A DNA stretch of 64,000 nt. It comes from Undaria pinnatifida. Taxonomy: Eukaryota; Sar; Phaeophyceae; Laminariales; Alariaceae. The notes below the pieces were generated by a model, which had not been told where the DNA came from, ran no database searches, and saw only the letters and a program-made list of their open reading frames with translations. The stretch is from NCBI GenBank assembly GCA_012845835.1, contig JABAKD010000020.1, forward strand, positions 1,994,936-2,058,935. The letters run 5' to 3'. Made by a program: the position numbers and the translations under genes. Position 1 is the stretch's first letter. Every line of letters begins with the position of its first letter. Of the stretch, positions 13,001-27,200 are shown piece after piece.

Positions 13001-16000
13001 TGTTGAAGTTGCGTCAATACGATATCGCCTTTGGTGGGGGATGAAAAGGGTGAGATGTTGACGTTCATGCGAGGATTGGCTCTGAACGGGATGCAGTATA
13101 CAATATACTGTGTGTTGTTGCTCCGTCCCCGCGACGAACCGGGCACGCCTTCACAGCTACGAAACCTAAAAAAATAAATATACACCTACCCAACCCACAA
13201 CCGGCCCACACGGCTCTTTCCCCCCCCCCGGTTCCTGTTCCCGCCACGATATCGTTCTACCCCAATCATTCAATCAGCCTGAAGGCGGGGAAGACACCGG
13301 TGGTGGGGCGCGGGACCTGCTGGCGGGAATGGCGGGCACGAGCGTCGCATTAAACGATCTAGAGACGGACGGGTACGGCATCAACAGCCACGAGATAGCC
13401 ACGACGGTGGGGGCGGCACAGGTGGAGGAGGTCGAGAAGGCCCTTCAGGAGAAGGCTCGCTATACCGCGGAGCTGGCGGGGAGGCTGTTCCAGGCACTCC
13501 AGGCGCACCTCATGGCCTTGGCGCCCGAGGCTCGGAAGGAGACGCTGGACAGGGTGCACTTGGAAATGGTCGGCCAAAAGAAGAAGCTGGAAGCGGAGAG
13601 GTCGTTCTTGAGCGATCAGTTGCTGCAGGTTCGGACGCGTAACTCTGTAATTGGCCAGCTCTGCGGGTATGTATCGTGGCAGCACACTCTACAGCAACAT
13701 ATACCATGAACTTTATTCGGAAAGAGCGGCTTGTTCGTGCACATGGTTGAATGGAAGGCCCGGCCCGATTTTTTGTTTATGGCGGCGTCCGTCCGTGCGG
13801 CGTGAATAGTTTGTTTGGGGAGCACCGGTGGCGGTTAGAGCATACAGAACGCGAGCTCGTACTGCTGCACGGTACAGCACGGTATATGTGCGGTGCGATG
13901 CGGTACATGGTACATACGCTCGTTGCGGTAAGCTGTGGTACTCGTGCGGCAGATGGGACTTTGGAGTCAGACCTGGTTCTTGAGAACGTGAAGCTTTACA
14001 ACAACGATCGATGCCTGTAAGATGTCACTACCTGGATCTCTCTTGGTGATGGACGTGGTGACTGAGGCTGGCGGTGCGATTGCGAAGGCGCACCGTTACA
14101 TATTTTCATGGGTTGAAAAGTAGTGTGGAGGAGGGAGGAGGTGGGGTGCCCATGGTAGATTGTGGTTTTTGGAGTCAACAGTGGCAATTACGTGGGATTA
14201 CCAAACGCTTACGTATAGGGGAAGCTCTATAAAGTGTGTTTTTCATCAAGAGGCAAGCATGCGGAGGCTTTTTTTTGCGGCCACCCTTTCTTCTGTCCAC
14301 CCGTTTAAGCGTTACGCCTTATCTTCGGTCGGGTAGTGGTTGCCTGCAGTGCCTGCTGCAAAAAACTCAAATGAGGTGCACGTATCCTTAGGGTTACTAT
14401 TCTTCTTTTCGTCGTTCTTACCCTTGTCGTCACTTTTAGTATTAGCCTTACCGTAATATCAATAACCTTGTCCGAGTAACCCTATCGTCGTTTTTAGTAG
14501 CAATTTCGTCGTCATAGTATCGGCCTTGTGGTCATTCTTAGTATCAACCTTTTTCATTTTTTGTTCCAACCTTGTAATAGCTGTTGACATCATGGCCATT
14601 ATGATACTTGTATTCGTTCTTAGCATCGTCATCGTTGTTAATTATATCGTCGTCGTTAACCTTGTCGGCGGTTGGCGCCGTGACTGTTGCCCCCTTCGCC
14701 AGGCAAGGAAGCGCTGCATCGAGCTCTCCGATCGTATCACGAGCATTCGCGAAGACTGCCGCAAGGCGAACCGTACCTTGGACAAGCTTGCTGAGGACGG
14801 CGTCATCGTAGAGCTCACCTCGGAGAAGAGTGCGTCCACCTGGGTTAGCAGGTGATCATAACGCGCTATAATTGGCCCAACTGAAACAGCGATGGAAGCC
14901 GCGGGATGTAGTACCACACTGTCCGGAAATGCAAGGAGCTGTAGGATGTTTAGGGGTCAGCAGCTGATTATGGTGTGCTGTGCTTCGCTTAACGAAAATA
15001 TCGGCCGAAACCTCCGGTGCAGAGCAGATACCACTCAGCCCGGAGGTGAAAGGACCATTAGGGTACCCATGAGGGTACCATTAATGAGGTGAATCCCCGT
15101 GTGGCCCTTACGTTTCGGGACAGATTACGCTGCTGTGTAATCGGCCTATCTGAATGGCTGAGTGGGTCTACGCGCTGTGGACCGTCCCGCGGGTCTTGAG
15201 CATGGCCGAAGTGAAGCGCGTTGGAGTTGCGATGCTGATTTTAGGGGTTCGTACTAGGGTTTGGTCCGAGGTCCACCATGACCCTATGACTCGCGGTGAA
15301 CGGTGGATATTGCACCGAAACAGGCGGACTGCTGATATCAATGTTCGTTAGTGTTACGTACGATTTGTTTTATGTCGGCGCGACGAATTACACCTACTGA
15401 AAGAGTGTACGTGTGATGTTATCAATCGAAAGCTGACGCCATCAGCGGATACCCGCCCGTTCTACTGTGTTTCGGCTGCTTAAGACCCCCTCCCCCCCCC
15501 CCCCCCCCGTCCCCCTACCACCCCCCACCCCCCACCCACCCTGACCTACTATATTATTCAGAGTTGTTACCGTGACCGCGGTGAAAATCCTTAAACTTTG
15601 TATTTCGGAGCTATCTCCATGTGTGTTTTGGCCTCTAACCATCCCCCACCCCCGCTGCTCCCCCTGCCCCCACTCCCTCCCTCCCTCCCTCCTTCCCTCC
15701 CTCCTCCTCAAAATTACTCCCTCCCGCTTTCCTCTCCGTTTGTTATATGTCTTTCGCCATCCGCAGACGAGCTAGGGGGGCCCACGCTGCTCGACGCGGT
15801 GGTTCGAGGGGCGGGATGGTTTCTAGCTACGTTGGGGGCATTAAGGCAGAGGGTGAGAAAACGAAAACGTATTATGTGTGTTCTTCGGGTATGATAGCAT
15901 GTACTAATTTTGACCTGGCCGTCGCTGTTGTTGTTGTTTTGTTTGTTTATGTTTATGTTATTGTAGTTGGTGTTCGAATTGGTGGTGGTGTTGTCGTTGA

Positions 16001-19000
16001 CGTTCGTATTGGTGTTGGTGTGGGTGTTGATGTTGATGTGGTGTTGATATTGGTGACCGTAATAGCGTTGGTGTTGTTGTTGGTGGTATTGGTGTGGGTG
16101 TTGGCGCTTTGTTGTTGTCATTGTTGGCATTGTTGTTTCTGGTGTTGTTTTATCACTTTGTAATCGTCGCGTTAATGTAGTCTCTGGTCACAAGACGCAC
16201 TCCAAGTATTCTGGAGTGGAAGGAAAACGAAAATCTCGAAACTAATCAGGGGGAACACGGTGTTGTTGACAGGCCACAAACCGCGTGGTATCCTGCAGTT
16301 CGCTTAGCTGTACATACGAGTTATAGCAACCAGTTTGGTCGAACTCGACTCATGGCTGATTGATTTGTTGCACAACATCAAAAGTAAAATATGGACATCA
16401 CTGAGTGCTTACCCTTCGCTTCCCCTCTCTTTTGTGGTGCTTCTGGGGACATGCCAACGATGGTGATTGTCGGATCGCTGTCAGCAATGCCAGGTGGGGG
16501 AAACGGCGAGGACGATCCGGAGGACCTGCTTGTGGCGCTGGAGGAAGCGCAGGCCCTGTGCGAGACGAGGTGATTCGTTGCGCCCCTGGTACCATGTTCA
16601 ATATCCATTGTGCATGGAACTACTGTAATACGAGTAAATGGGTACTTTTATACCAGTACGCATTAAGTCCTTTGGAGGGTTCGGAAAAAGAGACGATAAA
16701 AAAATGAATGCATCATCGACCACTGTCTGGTTCGGGCCCATTGGATCCGTTGGATGATTGGAATATCTACATATTTTGCTCATCCCAGCAATTGTCTTCG
16801 CGCGTTTTCTTTCTTTTTCTCCGTTCCTAGACGTAACTCAGATCCAGGGTCACTCTATACAGGCTCTTCTCCCCCCTCCCCACTACGGTACGTGCCTTCT
16901 TTTTTTCGTGAGAAGACTTCAGCCCGTTCTTCCCTCGTCGACTCGCATCGAATTGCGCCCACCTACGCTGCTAGGCGCTCTCGACAGTGGATTCCTTTTC
17001 ATTTTTTATTTTTGCAAATAAATCCAAAAGTCCGACCTATGTGGAATTCGAACCCCAGAACCAACTCGATTAATGGTAGCATTCGAGGGTACGTGCCACT
17101 AGGCCACCCGGGTGACATTGAATCAATTAGTTCTGTGGGGTATGTTGTATCCATTGGATCGGTTGTCGTCAGATGGCGTTTTCCGGCAAAACTGTTTGTG
17201 CCCGCGGCGCGCTCTAATTGAACGCGCCGATCGCTAACACTATTATTACGCGTTTCCTGTTGTGTGCAAGCAGTGGTACTCGTGGGTGGCACACAAACCG
17301 GCCCCTTGCGACGAGCCGAGCCTAGAGGAGGGCCACCATTCCAAGTAGAGGAGGGCCACCATTCCAAGATGCCCCCAAATCACGAGGTCACCGACGCCCT
17401 CCCTCCCTCCACCCCTCCCTCCCTCCCTCCCTCCCCCCCTTCCTCCCTCCCTCCCTCCCTCCGGCTACGTGTATTGGAAATATCGCTTGGGAATCCTCAT
17501 AAACATTCCGCCTTGCCCTGCTCCGGAGACGCGATTGCGTAACTGTAAACGTGTGACTGTTGACGTGTGGCTTCTAACGTGTGACGGCTGTGATGTTTAA
17601 CGGACATGACGCGTTGTGGGTTGGACAATGTGATGCAGACAGAAGGAGTTGGAAAGGTGCAGGGCGGCGAAGGCCGAGGCCGAGCGAGATCTGACGAAAT
17701 TTAAGGCCAGCACGGAGCTTGAGACGCAGAGGTCTGATCTATCGGGACACCCACAATTCCAAAGGGTGAGTAACGACCGACCCTCCTGCCAGGGGTAGTG
17801 TGTATTAGTAGTCTACCGGCCCACCCGCGTTCCTCAGGTCACCTCCTTGTTTTTGGTATAGCTTCGGTGGTTTTGGATGGGAGCAGGGGCCGAGGAGCGG
17901 AGCAAACCGAAACCCGACCATGAAGCAAAGGGCCGGTGTTCAGTGCATGGTGTTGACCGATGGCCTGAGGACGGAAGATTACCTGCTTCAAGCAGTTAGT
18001 GGGGGGCATATGTTTGTTTCTCTCTGCTTACATATTGTCTCCTAATTAAAAAAAGCGAACGAATGAATTTGCTCACTCCGTTTTAATCCGTACCAGGTAT
18101 GCTTTTCCCTCACCGTAGACTACTGCAGTACGGGTATCACGAGTTTTTTGTTTGACAACTCACTACGTACGAGTTTGTTCTTGCGCGCTTTCCATCTGTT
18201 TTTTCTGCTCCAGTGTTTTTTCATCATTATTTTCGGCTTGTTCTTGTTTGTGTACCCCCTGCCCGTGCCCGTGGATACAAGACTATATCTGTTTTTTCTG
18301 GCGAGCCGCACCGTTCACCTCACACCCCCGGTTCTTACGCGAAACGACCCATGCACACGTCGGACAGATAACCGATCATCATTTGATAATAATGTTGATC
18401 TTTCAGGAAGATTTGTATGGTCTGGTAGCTCACGTTACGGAGTGGGAACCGTACGATCTGCATCAACTGGCAAACGTTTTCAGTGTTGATCTGTACTCGA
18501 CAGATAGATCCTGCACAACATCTCATAACGGCATCCATAGGATATACTGTACATGATCTAGATGGCCTAGATGATCTAGATGATATAGATCGTGATATGT
18601 CCGAGGTGTGAACCCTTGACATGCTGGAACCCCCCCGCCCCACCCCACCCCCCCCATCTATACTGAACTCCACACGACGCTTGAAGTATTGAAACCACTC
18701 CCCCCACGTGTGCTGAACTCGAAGCAACGCTCGACAAGTTGAGCCACTCCTCCCATCCGTGCTGAATGCGAAACGACGCGTGAAATGTTGAGCCACTCCC
18801 CCCATCCGTGCTGAATGCGAAACGACGCGTGACGTATTGGAATCAGCCCGCCACTCGCATCCACCTGTACTGATTGCAAAACGACGCTTGGATTGTTGAA
18901 ACCACATGCACTACAGCTGACGACCCAGCTCGAAGCGGAGCAGGACATGCTGAAGCTGGAGAAGGCGAGAGTGATCGAGCTTGAGGACCAGATCAAGCAA

Positions 19001-22000
19001 ATGGCTGCCCAGGTGAGGCTTGCGTCAGCTTGGTTCTTTGGTAGTTGCTGTAATTCACCCCAGCGACTTGTTATTTTGACTTGCGGGGATGTGTTCCCTT
19101 CGCTGCGACAGCGCGACCGTGATAACGTAATATAAAACTAATGGAAGTCACCGACCTATGTCCTTCATGAGAACACACACACCATAACACGCTCGATCGA
19201 AAGTACCACACACATATTGCAAAGATTGGTTTCGACGAAATCCCACATCTCTCAGCTCAATTTGTGCATTTTATTATAATAGACTTATGCATTACGGTTC
19301 TTGGCACGTGATTGTTGATGCGCCAGTCTCACCACACGGCATGGGCGGTTGTATACAGCAGTCAGCGCACACCGTAAGGTAATTATTAATAGAGTATTCA
19401 CGAGCTGTCCTTACGGTCAGTGCAGACCGTACATTTGGTTCGTGCGTTCACGAGCAGAGTCGTTTCCGCCGAAAAATGATGCCGGCGTATTACGATAAGG
19501 TATGTACCGGTACGTTTTGGCTACTGTATTCCGTCGCTCTTTTTTTGTTAACTGGTGCGTATTTGGAATCATCGCCTCCCCCCCCCTGCTCTTTTGGGGT
19601 GGTGTTGCTTTTCTGGGGTGATCTGTTGATAGGTGGAGCAACACGAAATGGCGCTGCACCAGCAAATGGAGCAGCAGCGCCTTCGCTGGAAGTCGGAGAT
19701 CGTGTCCAGCAACAGCATGCTCAACACGGTGGGTGGACTCTGGGTGTCTAGGTTCGTCTCTCTTTTTTTTTCTAGAGGATGCTCTTGTCGGAGGCCCCTC
19801 TGTCTCTCATCCTCTCCAACCCGAGCTCCTCCGCCAACATCCGCTGTGCTTCTTCATCCGAGGGTTGTTTACGTCTTGGTCTAGCTTTGATAAAGTTGTT
19901 GACTGTAAACCCCAATCCTAAAACGAAACCCACGACTGTCCCAGAATTTTAAGTGAACATGTGTTAAAGAAGTTAGTGCAGACTACCTGGTAAAAACCAT
20001 TTGGTAGAAGCTGGGCGAAGTCGTAGTATATTCGCTACTACTGTTTTCTCTGCGGCGTGTTGCGATCGCACTGCTGTCGGCGATGCGATGCTGGAGCGGC
20101 CGCTCTCACAGTCAGTACGAGTACACAGGGCTTGGCAAGCAAAGACGCTAGGAAGCAGCGGGTTTTGACGGCTTGAAACACATATCGGTGGAGGTGTTTC
20201 TTTTTTTTTTTTTTTTCCCTGCAAGGTTCTTGACTTGAGAAGTCTCTATACCTCACCAAAAACTAATTTTGAGAAAGAAAAGATGAAAATGCAACCTAAT
20301 AATGAACAACCCCATGACCTTGGTGTGCAAAACCTGCGGATTGCGAAACAAAAATTGACATTGCGACAATTTTTTGGATCAAGGAGCACCGTCTTTCAGA
20401 CAATATTTGTTTTTCGAAAAGACCTCTATCATTGCGCGAGTCTTGACTGACCGCCCCTACACTAAAATTAATATATTAAAGCCGAACAACGCCGTGACGC
20501 GCCCTAAACGCATGGTCTCCTGTTGACATCATATTTCATTGACAGTAGGACGTGGCGGTTAGCGGGGGGGGGAGGGCGGGGGCAAGCTACAGCCGCGATG
20601 ATCGTCCATTGTCAACGTGGCTTAGATCTGCGCGAACGTGGGCATGGCATGTTCCTAGTCTCTCCCTGTGTCTCTGTCTCGAGCGTGGCACCTTTGCTGT
20701 TGTACGGTTTCGTGGGGCGTGTGAGGGCTTGCTGCACCATCAGGCGCTGGACACGCAGCCCCGCCCTTTCTCTGGTGTTAGTGCCCCAAAAGAATGGATT
20801 GCTCATGGGGCTTTTTTCTGTAGCCTACTTGGGACATGGCGTTGTAGTAGTGTCGGGGGGGGAGGGAAAGGGACGATTACATGATCGCCCATACGTAGCA
20901 AGCATTCCGAGCTGCTGGGGTAGGAGATGTGTCCGGACGTTCAATATCAACAACTGTGCGACACGCGCGTGGCATGGCGTGGTGAGATCGTACTGCTGCA
21001 CACTCTTTCCAGACGGTTGATGGTATCGTATTTCTGGTGCGTTTTTTTTGGTAAATGTATACAGGCGCTCCCCAAAAGGGTTTAGCGAGTTGATCCTCTT
21101 GCAGAACCCAAGATGTCAGGAGACGGCACTTTACCCCCTTGACCGACGGATGGCAGTTTTCCGATAATTTACCTGGATTGACGCCAAACTACTAGGTTCT
21201 AGTGTGGAACGATGGGTTTGACACCCTTGACCGCTGGACGTTTTCCCTTGACTGACCGTCTCCTGACGTCTTTGTTCAGAACTGTACCCGATTTTTTGGG
21301 GATAAGTTAACTTGGACTTGACATGTTTTTTTCTTTTCTAGTAGTGAACGGGTTAAGGCGCATTCAGATCTACAAGGTAGTGTATTGCAGAAAAACCATA
21401 CTGCTAGTGATGGCGCACCCCCTGGCACTTCGAATGTCGGCACTGGTTTTATCAGAAGCGGGCAGAGTTCGAATGACGAGCGACGTGTGTTTTGTGAAAT
21501 GTCTTGACGAGGTTTCTTCCGACGCCACCGTTTTCGTTGTGTGCTTAAGTCGCCCCCCTTGTTGCGGAACCCTTGTAGTATCTGAAATTCATCCCACGGT
21601 GTCTGTTACCATCCGTGTTTGTACGGTAGTCTAATGGTAATACGAAAGTTTCTTTGCTTTTATTTTACCCTCCGGCGGATGGGCAAAAATAAAGCTTGAG
21701 CTCACCGCACTTGCACGTATTTTCATAGTAGATTAAGTAATGGTATCCTCCTATTGATCGTCCTGTTGCACGGAATATCGAATGGAATGTGTCAACTTGG
21801 AAAATTGCATTATGGCGTTGTGACAGGCGCACGAAGACCTGGACAAGGCGCAAGGCAAGCTGAAGCACGAGCAGAGATTTGGGTCTGGCATGCTCAAGAG
21901 TGTCACAGTCGCGGTAAGCCGCCGAATCTACCGCACCCTGCGGTACCCTCCATTCATCGGACATATCACAATATAGATCATGCAGACCATACAGATCATC

Positions 22001-24206
22001 TAGATTCTATACTGGACAGATCGTGACGTAGATCATTCAGATCATACCTAGTATATATCGGACAGATCACCATCTAGATAGATCATACCGATCATCTAGA
22101 TCCTACATCGTCATAATGTGATACTAGACCATACAGATCGTACAGATCATCTAGATCCTACATTGGACAGATCATTATGTAGATCATACAGATCCTATAT
22201 CGGACAGATCACGATGTAGATAATACAGATGGTACAGATCATATAGATTCCATATCGTCATAATTTGACATATTGTGCAGGATCTGTATAGGTCATGCCT
22301 AACCCTGGATAGATAATTTACTAGATAATTCAGATCATCCGGCGCTCACCCGGCGACATGATCTATATATAGGCCATGCAAATCATATTGGCCAAGGATT
22401 CATCTCTCTGGAAGGCATACATCTTGAGTAGATATCTGATCTGCCTGCTGTATGCTAACCTCAGTGGACGGAAAGGCGTGCGTATTTCCGTGGCTGGGTA
22501 CAGCATTGGTAAGCTGCAAGGTTATGCTTGAAGTACGGTGCACGCACTTGGGTACCCGGATATCTGAACCTGATTATTTAGATGATAACTCTTGATGCAC
22601 TGATGTTACTGATGGTTGATACGCGCTGTTCTGGTAACTCCTCGTCTTACCGCTTGCACGTAGTGGTGGTGGTGATGATGGGGTGGTAGTGGTATTAATA
22701 GGACCTTTTCCGCCAGGATCCCGTCGTCAAGGAATCCAGATTGGACCGAACAGGGGAAGTCCAACTGCATACCCCAAGCGTATTTTGCGCGCTCCAAGTT
22801 CCACGCGACATGGCATTCGTATCAGGATTGATGAGATGCGGGGCGCTACGATACTGCTGCTTGAAAAGGTTGCCGAATGCACGACCTTAAGCGGAGGGGT
22901 GCATTCAGGGTCTATGTTGAACCCCTCTACGGCTTCTGCCTACGATGGCCCCGTGATCTATGCGTACTACTGCTGCACGGCTCATTTTCCGATGCTGCGT
23001 TTTTGTTCGGCGAAAAAAACATAGTGGCAGCCGCAGGCGTAAATTCAACTTACTGAAGGTTTGCCTGTGTGTCTGTGTGTTTTGTCTGTTTGTTTGGGTG
23101 TTTGGGTGTTGCAGAAGGAAGAGGCTGGGCGTCTTCTGAAGCAGACGGAGCAGCAGGTTTCCATTCTGAAGGCGTCTTTGGACAGGGCCACCAAGGCCAA
23201 AGAACACGCCGAGGCTCAGGTCAGCGCGTGGGCACACCGTCCATTTTAGCGCTTGGTGGGGAGACAGGACCTGGCGTACGGTCAGCGTCGGCCGTTTTCG
23301 CTGGCGCGCAAGGCTGTTTCAAGTTTTACCCCGTTTAGGACCGCACACCTGTTTCGGAAACGAATTACTTGGAATTAGGATGTAATACATGTTTTTGTAC
23401 AGTACAATAGTAAACGGGTTAACGCTTGGTTATCCGCACAGGAGCTACAAACAGACATACCAAACTATGGAAAGCGCGGAAAATCCTAGTCCGCAGGTTA
23501 TATTACGTTGGACCTGTCCTCGTTGTAGGATCAACCTTATGCGTACGTCGCGCACCATATTTTAGTACGCCGCCGTCCAACAGTACGGGCCTCCATGATC
23601 GCCGTCTTCGAGTTCTTATTCGCTTGTCCTTTTGCAAGATTATTGTGAAATCTTCTTTTTTTTTTGCAATGTGTTGGGCCCGTCCCTCCTGCTGTGTTTT
23701 AGCATCTATCGCTGCCTTTTGCGTTCGAGCTTGTTGCGTGTTGTGCAGGACCAGTCCCACTGCAGTCTTGTTGCGTGTTGTGCTGTTTTCTGTGCAGTGT
23801 ATTTTTTTTGTTTTCACATTTCGGGAGACACCGCACATACACTTATCTGCCTCCCACATGTCTACTGCGTTGATGTTTTACGTACGCAAGGCACCCCCGG
23901 GCGCATTAGTGCACCCACCTACACTCGTACCGTGCCGCAGTAGTAGATGGCACCGTTCGGCGTTAGATGTGCCGGCGCTGTCTTCATAGCTTACCGTGAA
24001 GTGGTCGCGCCCGCGTGTGTGTGTTTTTGGTGGTTGTGCCAGGCTTCCAAAGACCGCGCTCGTTTGGAGCGCCAGCTGTCAGGCTCAGCCACTGCAGGAC
24101 GGGAAGACGACAACCTTAGGGTGAGAAGCAGAAATGACGACAATATTATGTTTCTTGACGTCGTTGCTTGTTGATGCTGCTGTTGCTGTTGTAGCTGTTG
24201 CTGCTA

Positions 24207-24240
<34 letters not shown>

Positions 24241-27200
24241 CTCTGTTGGTGTTTTTTCGTTCGGAGGAGTTGCTCGGTCTGGCGGCTGTCGATGAGGATT
24301 GCCTTCCCTGCCGGCAAAGTTGTATAATACTGCGAGTCGAATTATTTGCCACGCTGAGGGGCTGCGGATAGCTCAAGGACTAGATCATGGTCGCGCTGTC
24401 GGGGGCTCTTTTGTGTACTTCACAAGGGTACCTCGTGTGATAGAAAGCATATTTATGGTGCAGTTTGTAGTGCGGTATGGCCAGGTGCAACACTGGCATG
24501 AAACTGACTAGCCCGGTCCCGTGGGGAGGGGATGGAACGCCGGGGAGGTGTAAGTTTTTTGTTGTCTTGGGAAGTGCTAGGCGACATGGCGGACGGCATG
24601 ACCGCCGAATGCCGACGGTTGAACTTGTCGGGCCTTCTACGCGGCGAGGAGTTTCGCTTGGCTTTGCGCGTGCTTGCTGCTGTTGCGTCCTGCCACGCCC
24701 TGCGCGCTCCCAAATCGTCGGACCTTGTTTACCATGTAGTCTACTGCGCTTAAAGAGTATTTCATACCTTGTACCAACAAGCTTGGAAATTTGTTTTCTG
24801 GTGAAACCTGGATTCGCAGATATGCTTGTTATGCGAGTATGCCCTCGAATTATACTTCAGTAGTAATTTACTCTTTTCCGACTCGTAAGTGTATCCTCTC
24901 GTTTTAGGTTAATTCCAAGTGTTCTTGTTCCCATAGCAGGAGTGCAGTACGAAAAGGGTTGACATTTGAATACCGAACGAATGTCCTAATACCAAATGCA
25001 TGTCCATGTCCGAATGCCGGTTGGCAGACCAAGCTAGCGGACTCTCTCCGGCAGCTGGAAGGGTCGAAGGCTATCGAGGATGCTTTGCAGTCCGAGCTCA
25101 ACACCACGCTTACGGCGTATGCGCAATCCAAGGAGGGCAACCAAAAGCTCATACAGGTATGATATGATTATGGAACAAGCACGTCTGTCGTTTACGTTTT
25201 TGCTGCAGCATTACGAGTGTTATGCGCCACAATGTAACTGTTGTAGCTTCGGGTGCAGACTTAGAGGGAAGGGGGGAGGGAGGGAGAGAGGAAGCAAGGA
25301 AGGAGGGGGAAAAGGAAGGACAGAAAGGAGAGAGGGGGGGAGGGAAGGAGGTTGCGTCGTGGATTGTGGTATGCGTGGTGTGCTTTGTTTTGTGCTGGAT
25401 TGGGCAGGTCAACTGGTCAGTCCCCGGAGCGTTGTTTTGTTCGCACAAACGGCAGCTTGCTCATGCAAGAGTGGCAACTCTATGATGGGGACCGCTGCAT
25501 TTTGCAGGCTTTCTCACGACGGCGCGATCACCGAGTGCAATCACAGTGGAAAACCGTTTTTTATGTTGACCCTTCCAAGTACATATTTATGTTTATGCCC
25601 CGAAAAAAAGTTGCTGGTGATACTGCTGCGCTACTGCGACTGCTGCACAGTTACTGGTATACACGCATAGCTCCATGAAAACGTTCGATCACTTTCTCGT
25701 GCACCCGCTAGTGGCTGCTTTACATATCGTACGAAGCTCGGCAGAAATGCCAGCTGCTGCTGCTGCTGTGCACAGCAGTACACACGTACGTGTACGAGTA
25801 TTTATGGCTGATGCCTGTAGATCGTGCTCGTAGAAGTTCTCCGCGGAGTCTAGATGGCAAATGTTTTCGGCGCGTTTCAATTATGTCCTTGATCTGATCA
25901 CACTGCCTCTCCCCGCAATGGCAGCGCCGGTATGTTAGCCGACGCCCCCCGCGGGTCAGAAACGTACCGAAAAAAAACACGCGAAGAAGTAGGCGCTATC
26001 GTGAGGCCATGCGCCAAACCGCTCACGGAAGAGGATGTTCTTGGAGATTTCGTCGTAGATTCCTACATCCATGCCCTACCCAGGCGTTACGGCGCTGAGG
26101 CGGCGGCTCCGCAGCTCCCGCCTTTGCAGCCAAGGCCGGGACATGCTTTGGCGAAATAACCGCGACGGAAATGCAGGCAAAGGTAGAGATCCACGGGCTA
26201 AAAAGGCCAGGTCCGCCTGCAGACTAACATAGGTACCTGGTATAATACATTTATATGTAGTCGCACCTCGAGCATGCGGGTGAAGTGTATGGGATTTTGT
26301 TGTTTCGTCCACCAGACGTTTGTTTTTCGTCCGGTCGCTTGGGCTCGATCCCTGCAGCGTGCGGTGGTGAGGCGAGCGTGCTTGTGTCCGATGGGAGCGC
26401 TGCTATTCCTTCTGCGCATGCCTTGTTTTTCCCCCCCCTTTGCAGGAGATGGCCCGCATTAACGCTAGCCGCAAAGAGCTGAGCGACGAAGTCACCTCGA
26501 CAAAGGCGCAGCTCAAGAATCGCGCTAAAGTCAGGTACAGTAGTATGGTACAGTAGTATGGTACAGTAGTATGGTACAGTAGTATGGTACTGTAGTATGG
26601 TACTGTAGTATGGTAGTATAGTAGTAGGAGTCCCTCAGTAAGGCGGAGGTGTGCTATAGAGAGCAATTTGACAGCCTTATTGGGAAAAGCCGCCTTGTTC
26701 ATTTCAGGTTATGAGTGCAATTCCCCAGTGGCGCCGAGCGATTTCGACCGCTTTATATCGGGATACCGCCTTATATGGAGATACCGCACTGTTGGGGGAC
26801 CCCTACTGTGTGTATACTATTTTAAGTATTTTGACTATATTATAAACCCCTTTCGGATTTGAGAGGAAAATAGTGTAAGAGTGTCAAACCGAAATGACTT
26901 GATGATTAAAGCGTCGGTCAGACAAATCAGCACGGATCGCTTGGGCGGGCGGCCGGGCGGGCTGCGGGTCGCTTTGCGGGCGGGCGGGCGTGGGGGGGGG
27001 TGTCCGCAGTGCGACGTAAGGAGTTGTAAAACACGCGGGCAGCATGTTGGTGCTCGTCCTCTGCTGCACGATCTTTCCTAGACACTTGATAATATCGATA
27101 TCGTCGGGGAGGGGAGGGGGACTTATTTCATGCATAGCAGTAGCCTTAAGACCATTGACCCTCGCATTCTTCCAATGCCGGGACGGGGCAGGTCGGGTTT

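Noticed and set aside
15776-15859. Possible extra Bre1 exon with ELGGPTLLDAVVRG
   Set aside because: It has a plausible acceptor and donor but would break the phase between exons 6 and 7, and it does not look like coiled coil.
15747-16163. 138-codon valine-rich frame and its asparagine-rich opposite
   Set aside because: Both follow from the GTT-rich tract; neither has a family resemblance.
22722-22792. Possible extra Bre1 exon starting GATCCCGTCG
   Set aside because: Phase could fit, but the donor is poor and exons 11 and 12 already join in phase.
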